From Lysobacterales bacterium (GTDB taxonomy: Bacteria > Pseudomonadota > Gammaproteobacteria > Xanthomonadales > Xanthomonadaceae): a stretch of 64,000 nt of DNA. The position numbers and the translations under genes are program-made. Below, piece by piece: positions 27,253 to 36,852 of this stretch (the stretch's first letter is position 1; each line of letters begins with the position of its first letter). The notes under the pieces are model-generated. The model was not told where the DNA came from, searched no databases, and saw only the letters and a list, made by a program, of their open reading frames with translations. The DNA lies in NCBI GenBank assembly GCA_014946745.1, contig JADCRD010000003.1:372001-436000 (forward strand), given 5' to 3'.

Positions 27253-28918
27253 GCGCATCGAGGTTCAGTGCGGCCTGTGCCATCGCCAGTGCTTCGTCGA
27301 AGCCGGCGGCGAGGCCCAGCAGATTGGGATGCCTGCCGAAATCCATCTGTCGCAGGATCTCGCGTGGCTGGCCGTGCAGGCCGGACAGGATCACCGCTGT
27401 GCCCATCTTCTGGCAGCGATCAAGAAAGGCTTCCAGCGCGGTGACGCCCGAAGCATCGATCAGCGGCACCTGGCGCAGGCGCAGGATGAACACCTTCGGC
27501 GGTTCGCGGATCGGATCCAGCACCTGATCCAGCCGGTTGGCGACGGCAAAGAACAGCGGCCCGGAGATCCGGAACATCTCCACCCCTGCCGGCAGGCGCT
27601 GACGCGCGTCGGGTTCGTCCTCGACAGCGGCATCGTCGAGCGCGCCGACGCTCACGCTGCTGCTCATGCGGTGCATGAATACGAAGGCCGCCAGCACCAC
27701 GCCCACTTCGATGGCCACAGTCAGATCGAAGGCCACCGTCAGCGCGAAGGTGACCAGCAGCACCACGCGGTCGCCCAGCGGCGCGCGCAGCAGCTGCTTG
27801 AAGCGATGGATCTCGGCCATGTTCCAGGCCACCACCAGCAGCAGAGCGGCCAGCACCGACAACGGTACGTAGACCATCAGCGGCGACAGCACCAGCATGA
27901 AGGCCAGCAGGAAGCCGGCGTGCGCCATACCGGCAATCGGTGAGCGCGCGCCGGCGCGGATGTTGGTGGCGGTGCGCGCGAGTGCACCCGTGGCCGGCAG
28001 GCCGGCGACCAGGGCCGAGGCCGCATTCGCCACGCCTTGGGCGACGAGCTCGGCGTTGGAGCGATGGCGCTGGCCGGTCATGCCGTCGGCCACCACCGCC
28101 GACAGCAGGGACTCGACGCCCGCGAGAAAGGCGATGGTGAGCGCCGCCGGCAGCAGCTCGAAGGTGCGCTCGAAGGGAATGCTCGGAATCGCGAAGTCGG
28201 GCAGGGCGGCGGGCAGCTGACCGAAGGTGCTGCCGATGGTCGGCACCGGCAGGGCGAGCGCGGCCAGGCTGCCGGCGATCACCACGATCAGGAAGGCCGG
28301 CCAGTTGGGTCGATGGCGCTTGAGCAGGGCCAGAGCTATCAGCCCGCTGGCGCACAACGCCGCGGCGGCCGGCTGCCAGCTTGGCAGGTGCGTGAAGTAG
28401 GCGGCCCAGCGCTCGAAGAACTCGCCGGGCACCTGATCCATGCGCAGGCCAAGGGCATCCTTCACCTGGCTGGCGAAGATCGACACCGCGATGCCGGCGG
28501 TGAAGCCGGTGATCACCGGCTGCGGCATGTAGCGCAGCAGCACGCCCAGTCGCAGCAGTCCGGCCGCGATCAGGATCAGCCCGGCCAGCAGGGTGCAGAG
28601 GATCAGGCCCTCGTAGCCGAAGCGCTCGATGACGTTGAACACCACCGGGATGAAGGCCGCGGTGGGGCCGCCGATCTGCACCCGCGAGCCGCCCAGCGCG
28701 GAGATCAGAAAGCCGGCGACGATGGCGGTGTGCAGCCCACGCTCGGGCGTGGTGCCCGAGGCGATCGCCAGCGCCATCGCCAGCGGTAGAGCGACGATAG
28801 CGACCGTGAGCCCGGCCACCAGATCGGCGCGCAGGTCGCGCGCGCCGTAGCCGCGGGCGAGCGTGGTGTACAGCTGCGGAACAAAGCCCCGGAAGTCGCT
28901 GGCGAGACGCCGGGGCAT
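27248..28918 (-). CDS. SulP-family anion permease with STAS domain
   Basis: The 556-residue inner-membrane transporter has a SulP core (DLRADLVAGLTVAIVALPLAMA, GSRVQIGGPTAAFIPVV) and a C-terminal STAS domain (about 455-550; PKVFILRLRQVPLIDASGV). Family members move sulfate, bicarbonate or dicarboxylates; the substrate is not readable here. The stop codon TAG falls inside the CATAGGG edge of a REP-like palindrome, so the original C-terminus may have been altered by its insertion. It starts 4 bp after the stop of the lipoprotein gene upstream, and the two form a short operon. No carbonic anhydrase is adjacent. Confidence 0.92.
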   Translation of the reverse strand: MPRRLASDFRGFVPQLYTTLARGYGARDLRADLVAGLTVAIVALPLAMALAIASGTTPERGLHTAIVAGFLISALGGSRVQIGGPTAAFIPVVFNVIERFGYEGLILCTLLAGLILIAAGLLRLGVLLRYMPQPVITGFTAGIAVSIFASQVKDALGLRMDQVPGEFFERWAAYFTHLPSWQPAAAALCASGLIALALLKRHRPNWPAFLIVVIAGSLAALALPVPTIGSTFGQLPAALPDFAIPSIPFERTFELLPAALTIAFLAGVESLLSAVVADGMTGQRHRSNAELVAQGVANAASALVAGLPATGALARTATNIRAGARSPIAGMAHAGFLLAFMLVLSPLMVYVPLSVLAALLLVVAWNMAEIHRFKQLLRAPLGDRVVLLVTFALTVAFDLTVAIEVGVVLAAFVFMHRMSSSVSVGALDDAAVEDEPDARQRLPAGVEMFRISGPLFFAVANRLDQVLDPIREPPKVFILRLRQVPLIDASGVTALEAFLDRCQKMGTAVILSGLHGQPREILRQMDFGRHPNLLGLAAGFDEALAMAQAALNLDAP

Positions 28919-28922
28919 GCGC

Positions 28923-29345
28923 CTACTCCTGGGCGATGTCGGGTAGGCCGCTGGTCAGCCACCACTGCTTCGCCTCGGCGTCCCAGCGCCACTGCTCGCG
29001 CACCAGGAAGGTCCGCTCGACCTGGGTGTGGCGGTTGATCAGGCGCACCTCGACCACCTGCCGGATCTCACCCTCGCCCGCAGGCTCCTTCGCCTTGACC
29101 AGATAGCCGGTGAACTGGACCTGGGCAAAGCGTTCCCATTCGAGCTGGCTCATCGGCTTCTCGACGCGCAGCTTGGGATCGATGAACTCGTAAGCGCGCT
29201 CGATGTCGCTAAAGCGGATCGCGCCGGCGTAGCTGAACAGGGCGGCATCGAGCTTGTTGTTGTCGCCGCCCTTGGTGGCGCAGGCGCCGAGCAGGGCCAT
29301 CAAGGCGAGCGAGACGAGCAGGCGCGGCAGTCCGAAGCGTGGCAT
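28923..29345 (-). CDS. Small lipoprotein, unknown function
   Basis: The 140-residue protein has a lipoprotein signal peptide ending LLGAC (Cys22), then a compact domain (ALFSYAGAIRFSDIERAYEFIDP; WRWDAEAKQWWLTSGLPDI) with the look of an NTF2/SnoaL-like alpha+beta fold. It is not recognised with confidence. ATG 29345 is chosen because it places the lipobox correctly; upstream in-frame sequence consists of translated REP repeats. It is the first gene of a unit with the SulP permease. Confidence 0.8.
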   Translation of the reverse strand: MPRFGLPRLLVSLALMALLGACATKGGDNNKLDAALFSYAGAIRFSDIERAYEFIDPKLRVEKPMSQLEWERFAQVQFTGYLVKAKEPAGEGEIRQVVEVRLINRHTQVERTFLVREQWRWDAEAKQWWLTSGLPDIAQE

Positions 29346-29439
29346 CGCGGGCGGTCCGAAACGGCAGAGGGCGCCTGATTCTGCGGCATCCGCAGGTATC
29401 GAAGCGAGTTGCACGAAGGTCAAACGGCTCCGGCGCGCG

Positions 29440-29736
29440 CATAGGCCGGGTCTTGACCCACCGAACCCGACGCGCAGCCCATAGGGTGGGTCTCGACCCA
29501 CCGCACCCGACGCGCAGCGCATAGGGTGGGTCTCGACTCACCGAACCCGACGCGCAGCCCATAGGGTGGGTCTTGACCCACCGCACCCGACGCGCAGCCC
29601 ATGGGGTGGGTCTTGACCCAGCGCACCCGAAGCGCGCGCGGTCGCTGGCCCAGCCGGACGTTGGCTTTGCTGGGTTAAGGCCCACCCAATAGGCGGTCTT
29701 GGGTGAGGCGCGGTGGGTCAAGCCCACCGCATGGGC
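29440..29736. repeat. Tandem array of REP-like palindromes with 40-bp period
   Basis: Five direct copies of a 40-bp unit (starts at 29441, 29481, 29521, 29561, 29601) each contain ATAGGGTGGGTCTTGACCCA or a variant, followed by CCGCACCCGACGCGCAGC. Two further palindromes in opposite orientation follow at about 29668-29695 and 29711-29735. The last lies 22 bp before the start codon of the QEGLA-motif gene. The whole 29346-29757 gap is repeat with no gene. Confidence 0.92.
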
Positions 29737-29757
29737 ACAATTCGTTACAGTGCGGGC

Positions 29758-31011
29758 ATGACGCCCGAACTTGCCCACCACATCGCCCTCGACGCCCGTC
29801 TGGTCGATGCCGTGGGGGCGATCCGCCTGCTGCAGGCGGTGAGCTGGCCGGTGGCCGAGCAGGAGCGCTTCCTCGAAGGCTTTCGCCGCGGCCAGCCGCG
29901 CTTGCCGGAGCCGCGCTACCGCAGCCGCGATCTGTCGGCGGCCCGGGCTGAGCTTTCGGCCATCCGCGATGCCGCCGACCCGCAGCATCCGCTGGGCCAG
30001 TACCTGCAGCGCAGCGCCGAGAGCTGGCTGCATGCGGCCTGGCTGATCGAGGCGGCCGGCAGCGAGGCGGCGAGCTGGCATTCGATCCAGCTGTTCGGTC
30101 GCCCCGGCGATGCGCTGCCGGGCTCGACCTACACCAACATCGACGCCGCCCGGCACTTCATCGAGATCGCCGACGAGGTCAGCGGCACCTTGCCGCCGGA
30201 GGACAACGAGGCCATCTACAGCGCCGAAGCCATGGCCGCCGAGCTGCAGGCCGCGCTCGACGCCTTCTTCGTCGGCCATCGCGTGCGCGTCGAAGTCGAC
30301 CCCGAGCTGATCGCCAAGGCCGCGGCCGGCCCGACCCGCATCCGCCTGCGCGGCGGCGCCACCTTCAGCGAGTACGACCTGCGCCAGCTGCTGGAGCACG
30401 AAGCCTTCGTGCATTCGCTGACCGCGCTGAACGGCCGCGAGCAGCCGCACCTGAAAAGCCTGTCGCGAAGCGCACCGCGCGTCACCGCGACGCAGGAGGG
30501 TCTGGCCACCTTCGCCGAGCTGATGACCGGCGCCATCGACCTGCCGCGGCTGAAGCGCCTGTCGCTGCGCATTCTCGCCATCGACAAGGCGCTGTCGGGG
30601 GCGGACTTCATCGACGTGTTCCGTTTCTTCCTCGACTCAGGCCAGAGCGAGACCGAAAGCTTTGCCTCGGCACAGCGGGTGTTCCGCGGCTGCCCGACCG
30701 CTGGCGGTGCGGCCTTCACCAAGGACGCGGTCTACCTGCACGGCATGCTCAGCGTGCATACCTTCTTCCGCTGGACGATCCGCCACCGCCGCCCGCGTCT
30801 CGCGCATCTGCTGTTCGCCGGCAAGATGGCCCTGCATGACGTGTTCACTCTCGAACCGCTGTTCGAACAGGGCGTGATCGCCGAGCCGCTCTACCTGCCG
30901 CCCTGGGCGCAGCGCGCCAATGGCCTCGCCGGCGTGCTGGCCTTCTCGCTGTTCGCCAACCGCATCCGCATCGACCGCGTCGAGGCCGAGGACCTGACCC
31001 TCGGGCTCTAG
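29758..31011 (+). CDS. Flavohemoglobin expression-modulating QEGLA-motif protein (DUF1704, MATCAP-like peptidase)
   Basis: The 417-residue protein contains HEAFVH at 214-219 (HExxxH) and QEGLA at 246-250 (ATQEGLATFAE), the hallmark of TIGR02421/DUF1704. The family includes the eukaryotic MATCAP tyrosine carboxypeptidases, so a zinc metallopeptidase with the two histidines and the QEGLA glutamate as ligands is likely; the bacterial substrate is unknown. ATG 29758 is preferred; an in-frame ATG at 29713 lies inside a REP element. The older name comes from association with flavohemoglobin, but no hmp gene is nearby. It appears monocistronic. Confidence 0.87.
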   Translation: MTPELAHHIALDARLVDAVGAIRLLQAVSWPVAEQERFLEGFRRGQPRLPEPRYRSRDLSAARAELSAIRDAADPQHPLGQYLQRSAESWLHAAWLIEAAGSEAASWHSIQLFGRPGDALPGSTYTNIDAARHFIEIADEVSGTLPPEDNEAIYSAEAMAAELQAALDAFFVGHRVRVEVDPELIAKAAAGPTRIRLRGGATFSEYDLRQLLEHEAFVHSLTALNGREQPHLKSLSRSAPRVTATQEGLATFAELMTGAIDLPRLKRLSLRILAIDKALSGADFIDVFRFFLDSGQSETESFASAQRVFRGCPTAGGAAFTKDAVYLHGMLSVHTFFRWTIRHRRPRLAHLLFAGKMALHDVFTLEPLFEQGVIAEPLYLPPWAQRANGLAGVLAFSLFANRIRIDRVEAEDLTLGL

Positions 31012-31192
31012 CCCGACTCCGCTGCGCGTAGGCGCTCGCGCAGCTCGACTGTGCGGCAGTAAGCAGTGCGTGCGGCGGCCCCGGTCTTGTGGCACATGCT
31101 CCGGCTTCACGCGCGGCCGCACTGTCGCCGCGTCGCGCGGTGAGTGATCGACACCCCGCGCGCCATCCCTCCACCCCTGCGCGGAGAGCGCC

Positions 31193-32827
31193 ATGGATAG
31201 ACGCGAATTCCTCACCTACACCGGGCTCGGTGCCGCGGGCCTGCTGCTGGCCCGTCCCGGCCGCCTGATCGCCGCCGAGGCGCTCACCGATGGCCGCATC
31301 GATCTCGCCATCAAGAAGGCCCTGGCCGACCGCGCGCTCACCGCTGCCACCGAAGCGGGCGCCAGCTACTGCGATATCCGCATCGGTCGCTATCTGAACC
31401 AGTTCATCGTCACCCGCGAGGACAAGGTACAGAACGTCGCCAGCACCGAATCGATCGGCGCCGGCATCCGCGTCATCGCCAACGGCACCTGGGGTTTCGC
31501 CGCCACCAGCACGCTCACCGCCGACGCCATCGTCGCCGCCACGCTTGAAGCGGTCGCCATCGCCAAGGCCAATTCGGTTGTGCAGAGCGAGCCGGTGCGG
31601 CTCGCCCCGGTCAAGGGCGTGGGCGAGGTCAGCTGGGCCACGCCGATCAAGAAGAACGCGATGGAAGTGCCGATCAAGGACAAGGTCGAGCTGCTGCTGT
31701 CGGCCAATGCGGCGGCCATGAAGGCGGGCGCCAACTTCGTCAACTCGACGCTGTTCCAGATCAACGAGCAGAAGTACTTCGCCTCCACTGACGGCAGCTA
31801 CATCGACCAGGACGTGCACCGCCTGTGGGTGCCGCTGCAGGTCACCGCGGTCGACAAGAGCAGCGGCAAGTTCCGCAACCGCGCTGGCCTGTCGACGCCG
31901 GTCGGCATGGGCTACGAGTACCTCGACGGCGATGCCGCAGAGCGCATCGAGATGCCCGGCGGCGTGATTGGCTACCGCAACAGCTACAACCTCGTCGAGG
32001 ACGCTGCTGCCGCTGCGCGCCACGCGGTCGAGAAGCTGAAAGCGCCGAGCGTCAAGCCCGGCAAGTACGACCTGGTGCTCGACCCGCAGCACCTCTGGCT
32101 GACCATCCACGAGTCGGTGGGCCACCCGCTGGAGCTCGACCGCGTGCTCGGCTACGAGGCCAACTTCGCCGGCACCAGCTTCGCCACGCTGGACAAGCGC
32201 GAGGCCAAGTTCCAGTACGGCAGCGACAAGGTCACCCTGTTCGCCGACAAGACCCAGGTCGGCAGCCTGGGGGCGGTGGGCTACGACGACGAGGGCGTGC
32301 CGACCAAGCGCTGGGATCTGGTCAAGGACGGCATCCTGGTCAACTACCAGGCGATCCGCGATCAGGCCCACATCATCGGCGAGAGCGAGTCGCACGGCTG
32401 CTGCTATGCGGATTCGTGGAACGCCGTGCAGTTCCAGCGCATGCCCAATGTGTCGCTGGCGCCGGGCAAGGACGAGCTGACGCCCGAGAAGATGATCGAG
32501 GGCGTGGAGAACGGCATCTACATCGTCGGCGCCGGCAGCTTCTCGATCGACCAGCAGCGCTACAACGCGCAGTTCGGCGGCCAGCTGTTCTACGAGATCA
32601 AGGACGGCAAGATCACCCAGATGCTCGAAGACGTGGCCTACCAGATCCGCACGCCGGAGTTCTGGAACGCCTGCGACGCGGTTTGCGACGAGCGCGACTA
32701 CCGCTTGGGCGGCAGCTTCTTCGACGGCAAGGGCCAGCCCTCGCAGGTCTCGGCGGTATCGCATGGATCGAGCACCGCGCGCTTCCGCGGCATCAACGTC
32801 ATCAACACCGCCCGCAACATCGGCTGA
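31193..32827 (+). CDS. TldD-like metallopeptidase with twin-arginine signal
   Basis: The 544-residue protein starts with MDRREFLTYTGLGAAGLLLA, a Tat-type signal, then a PmbA/TldD domain with the zinc motif HESVGH at 306-311 (LTIHESVGHPLELDR). Family proteins work as TldD/TldE heterodimers that degrade or trim peptides. The neighbouring gene, 17 bp downstream, is the TldE partner. The signal suggests export to the periplasm or surface, unlike the cytosolic TldD of E. coli. The metal-binding half is in this subunit, as expected. Confidence 0.9.
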   Translation: MDRREFLTYTGLGAAGLLLARPGRLIAAEALTDGRIDLAIKKALADRALTAATEAGASYCDIRIGRYLNQFIVTREDKVQNVASTESIGAGIRVIANGTWGFAATSTLTADAIVAATLEAVAIAKANSVVQSEPVRLAPVKGVGEVSWATPIKKNAMEVPIKDKVELLLSANAAAMKAGANFVNSTLFQINEQKYFASTDGSYIDQDVHRLWVPLQVTAVDKSSGKFRNRAGLSTPVGMGYEYLDGDAAERIEMPGGVIGYRNSYNLVEDAAAAARHAVEKLKAPSVKPGKYDLVLDPQHLWLTIHESVGHPLELDRVLGYEANFAGTSFATLDKREAKFQYGSDKVTLFADKTQVGSLGAVGYDDEGVPTKRWDLVKDGILVNYQAIRDQAHIIGESESHGCCYADSWNAVQFQRMPNVSLAPGKDELTPEKMIEGVENGIYIVGAGSFSIDQQRYNAQFGGQLFYEIKDGKITQMLEDVAYQIRTPEFWNACDAVCDERDYRLGGSFFDGKGQPSQVSAVSHGSSTARFRGINVINTARNIG

Positions 32828-32844
32828 GGTCCAAGGAGGACACC

Positions 32845-34194
32845 ATGAGCATGTTCACTGAAGCCGAAGCCAAGGCCATCCTCGACAAGGTCATCGCCCT
32901 GTCGAAGGCCGACGAGTGCATCGCCACCCTGACCGGCAACCGCGAGGGCAACATCCGCTTCGCCCGCAATTCGGTCTCGACTTCGGGCGTGGTCAACGAA
33001 GTCAATCTCGCCGTGCAGGTCGCCTTCGGCAAGCGCAGCGGCATCGCCACCACCAACAGCTTCGACGACACCTCGCTGGAGCGCGTCGTGCGTCGCGCCG
33101 AGGAGCTGGCCCAGCTGGCGCCGGAGAACCCCGAGTTCATGCCGGCGGTGGAGAAGCAGACCTACACCGCCACGCCGACCTATGTGCAGGCCACCGCCGA
33201 CATCGACCCGGCCTACCGCGCCAAGGTGGCGCTGGATTCGATCAAGCCCTGCAAGGACGAGAACCTGGTCGCGGCCGGCTACCTCGCCGACAACACCGGC
33301 TTCATCGCCACGGCCAACAGCCGCGGCAACTTCGGCTACCAGCCGCTCAACAACCTCGATTACACCTGCACGGTGCGCACCGCCGACGAGACGGGCTCGG
33401 GCTGGGTCGCCACCAATCTCGCGGATGCCTCGAAGTTCGATGCCTCGAAAGACATCCAGACCGCGATCCGCAAGGCCAAGGGCTCGGTCGATGCCAAGGC
33501 GCTGGAGCCCGGCAAGTACACGGTGGTGCTCGAACCGGCCGCGGTCTCGGGCCTCTTGATGTTCATGCTGATGGGCTTCGACGCCCGCCAGGCCGACGAG
33601 GGCCGCAGCTTTCTGTCGAAGAAAGGCGGCGGCAACCGCCTCGGCGAGAAGGTGTTCGACGAGCGCGTGAATGCCTTCACTGATCCCGCCCACGCGGACG
33701 TGCCCGTGCTGCCCTGGGACATGGACGGCCTGCCGCGCGGCAAGCACGCCATCATCGAGAACGGCGTCGTCAAGCACCTGAACTATTCGCGCTTCTGGTC
33801 GCAGAAGCAGGGCGTTGACCCGCTCGCCATGCCCGGCAACATCATCATGACGGGCGGCGACAAGAGCACCGAGGACATGGTCAAGTCGACCAAGCGCGGC
33901 ATCCTGGTGACCCGCACCTGGTACATCCGCCTGGTCGACCCGCAGACCGTGCTGCTGACCGGCCTGACCCGCGACGGCACCTTCTACATCGAAGACGGCG
34001 AGGTGAAGCACCCGATCAAGAATTTCCGCTTCAACGAGTCGCCGATCATCATGCTCAACAACATCGAAGAGCTGGGCAAACCCGAGCGCATCAACGCCGG
34101 CGCCGGTGTCGGCGGCGGCCCGGGCATCGCGATGATGGTGCCGGCGATGAAGGTGCGGGACTTCACCTTCACTTCGCTGTCGGATGCGGTGTGA
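32845..34194 (+). CDS. TldE/PmbA-like partner protease subunit
   Basis: The 449-residue protein starts after a strong AAGGAGG (32833-32839). It is a PmbA/TldD superfamily member without an HExxxH motif (FMLMGFDARQADEGRSFLS, NIIMTGGDKSTEDMV, LLTGLTRDGTFYIEDG, MLNNIEELG), so it is the non-metal TldE-type subunit. No signal peptide is visible although its partner has one. It may stay in the cytosol or be carried with TldD through the Tat system as a preassembled complex. It is co-transcribed with the TldD-like gene. Confidence 0.88.
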   Translation: MSMFTEAEAKAILDKVIALSKADECIATLTGNREGNIRFARNSVSTSGVVNEVNLAVQVAFGKRSGIATTNSFDDTSLERVVRRAEELAQLAPENPEFMPAVEKQTYTATPTYVQATADIDPAYRAKVALDSIKPCKDENLVAAGYLADNTGFIATANSRGNFGYQPLNNLDYTCTVRTADETGSGWVATNLADASKFDASKDIQTAIRKAKGSVDAKALEPGKYTVVLEPAAVSGLLMFMLMGFDARQADEGRSFLSKKGGGNRLGEKVFDERVNAFTDPAHADVPVLPWDMDGLPRGKHAIIENGVVKHLNYSRFWSQKQGVDPLAMPGNIIMTGGDKSTEDMVKSTKRGILVTRTWYIRLVDPQTVLLTGLTRDGTFYIEDGEVKHPIKNFRFNESPIIMLNNIEELGKPERINAGAGVGGGPGIAMMVPAMKVRDFTFTSLSDAV

Positions 34195-34216
34195 GGCCGG
34201 TGGCGTGCGCGCGAGC

Positions 34217-34352
34217 CCATAGGGTGGGTCTCGACCCACCCTATGCTCCGCTTCGGCCTCAGTGTTCCGATCCCATAGGGTGGGTCTTGACCCACCGTGA
34301 ACTCCGCTTCGGCCTCGGTGTTCCGAGCTCATAGGGTGGGTCTTGACCCACC
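34217..34352. repeat. Three REP-like palindromes at 56-bp spacing
   Basis: ATAGGGTGGGTC..GACCCACC copies begin at 34219, 34275 and 34331, separated by a conserved linker CTCCGCTTCGGCCTCGGTGT. They start about 20 bp after the TldE stop codon. Confidence 0.92.
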
Positions 34353-35085
34353 ATGAGCTCCACACTCGCCCCGGTCTTCTTTCGTCGCTTCGTCGTTCGA
34401 AGCGGAGAGCGAGAGCTTTCGGTCCGTCCTTCCGCGCTCCCAAAGCATGGCCATCCATGGCCATTCCCGCGTGCGGCCGGCCCGAGTCACTCACTTTGAG
34501 TGGCCAAAGAAAGGTAGTCCAAAGGAAGGCCACCCCTCGTCCGCGCCCTTCGCGCATCCCTGCGCTCCGGGTTCGCGAGTCTCGGCCGGTGTTCGTGGAC
34601 AGGCCATCCCTGGCCTGTCACGAACATCGCCGGCCTCCCTGCCGGCGCCCCTGCGGGCGGATCGTCCGAGCCTCGCCGCTCCCCAGGGGCCCCGTGGAAG
34701 AGCGCGGGCTCCTGCCCGCAGAAGCGGAGTGCGCTTCGTGGATGGCGTGACGCGATGGAAACCATAGAGGTTGATGCAGGTATGCGCGGCGGATGGACTC
34801 GCTGCTACCCACGCGGACTAGCGCAAGGCGGGAGCAGGCGATCTTTTGCCCTAATGCCCGATTGCTGCGCCATGTGAGACGGCGCAAAGCAACAACAGTG
34901 GGTGCTCGGCAAGGTTCGTTTTGCGCGCTTCGCCCGGCCCTCTCCCCAACCCCCGCCTTCGCTTCGCTCGGGCTCTCGGGGTCATCGGCTGCCACCGGCA
35001 GCCGATAATCGACCCCGAGCCGCTCCGTGGGGAGAGGGGCTCAATCAAGAGCAGCACCCCCCGCACCACCGCAACCCCGCTCTTA
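34353..35085. other. Gene-free interval rich in short inverted repeats
   Basis: About 730 bp without a supportable gene. Short ORFs on both strands have intergenic composition. Visible structures are GACAGGCCATCCCTGGCCTGTC (34600-34621, inverted repeat), GCGGGCTCCTGCCCGC near 34712, TCCATGGCCATTCC repeats near 34446-34464, and a CCCTCTCCCC..GGGGAGAGGG pair near 34940/35028. It looks like a patchwork of dispersed repeats between two operons. Confidence 0.6.
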
Positions 35086-35123
35086 CGAATCCCGAATCCC
35101 GAATCCCCAATCCCAGCTCTCAA
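35086..35123. repeat. Heptamer tract abutting the start codon of the DUF4159 gene
   Basis: CGAATCCCGAATCCCGAATC followed by CCCAATCCCAGCTCTCAAA runs straight into ATG 35124. The same edge (CCAATCCCAGCTCTCAAA) occurs at 9994-10014 on the stop side of the chemoreceptor gene. No separate ribosome site is visible between tract and ATG. Confidence 0.8.
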
Positions 35124-35828
35124 ATGCTCCGCCGCCATTTCCTCAAGCTCAGCACCGCCACGCTCGCCGCTCTTGCCGCGACCCGCGCGCGCGCCTTCCA
35201 GCCGGTCGAAGGCGAGTACGACTTCTGGTTCACCCGGCTGATGTACGCCTCGGGCAACTGGGACGTGGACCAGCGCATGCCGTCGAACCTGATCACCTCG
35301 CTGATCGACTACACCGGCCTGCGCGTCGACCCGGTCGAGCGGGTCATCCCGCTGGCCGATCCGCGCATGCTGGAGGCGCCGTTCTGCTATCTGTCGGGCC
35401 ACAAGCTGGTCGAGTTCGATCCCGATGAGCGGCGCAACTTCGAGGCCTACGTCCGGCGCGGAGGTTTCGTGTTCGTGGATGACTGCAACCACGACATCGA
35501 CGGCCTGTTCGCGCGCAGCTTCGAGGCGGAGATGGCTTCGATCTTCGGCCCGCGCGCACTCGCGAAGCTGCCGAACACGCATCCGATCTACTCGAGCTTC
35601 TTCAAGTTCGAGGGCCCCCCGACCACGAGCTTCGAACTGAACGGCTGGGGCGATGATCTGGTGCACGACTATCTCAAGGGCATCGAGCACGAGGGTCGGC
35701 TTGGCGTGCTCTACAGCAACAAGGACTACGGCTGCGAGTGGGACTACGACTGGCGCAACAAGCGCTGGCTCGCGGAAGACAACACCCGCTTCGGGGTCAA
35801 CATCGTGATGTACGCACTCAACGGATGA
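35124..35828 (+). CDS. DUF4159 domain protein, exported
   Basis: The 234-residue protein starts with MLRRHFLKLSTATLAALAAT, a twin-arginine-like or Sec signal. The DUF4159 domain follows (FWFTRLMYASGNWDVDQRMP; FEAYVRRGGFVFVDDCNHDI; YSNKDYGCEWDYDW). The fold resembles class-I glutamine amidotransferase-like domains, but no catalytic function is known. It is the first gene of a MoxR/DUF58/BatA/DUF4175-type cluster and lies 3 bp before the MoxR gene. The role is unknown; such clusters are linked to envelope or stress functions. Confidence 0.88.
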   Translation: MLRRHFLKLSTATLAALAATRARAFQPVEGEYDFWFTRLMYASGNWDVDQRMPSNLITSLIDYTGLRVDPVERVIPLADPRMLEAPFCYLSGHKLVEFDPDERRNFEAYVRRGGFVFVDDCNHDIDGLFARSFEAEMASIFGPRALAKLPNTHPIYSSFFKFEGPPTTSFELNGWGDDLVHDYLKGIEHEGRLGVLYSNKDYGCEWDYDWRNKRWLAEDNTRFGVNIVMYALNG

Positions 35829-35831
35829 GCC

Positions 35832-36824
<993 letters not shown>

Positions 36825-36852
36825 GCGCGAGCGCCCGCCATGTCGCCGTACC

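Noticed and set aside
29441-29640. CRISPR-like regular repeats
   Set aside because: The 40-bp units are contiguous direct repeats without unique spacers, and no cas genes are present.
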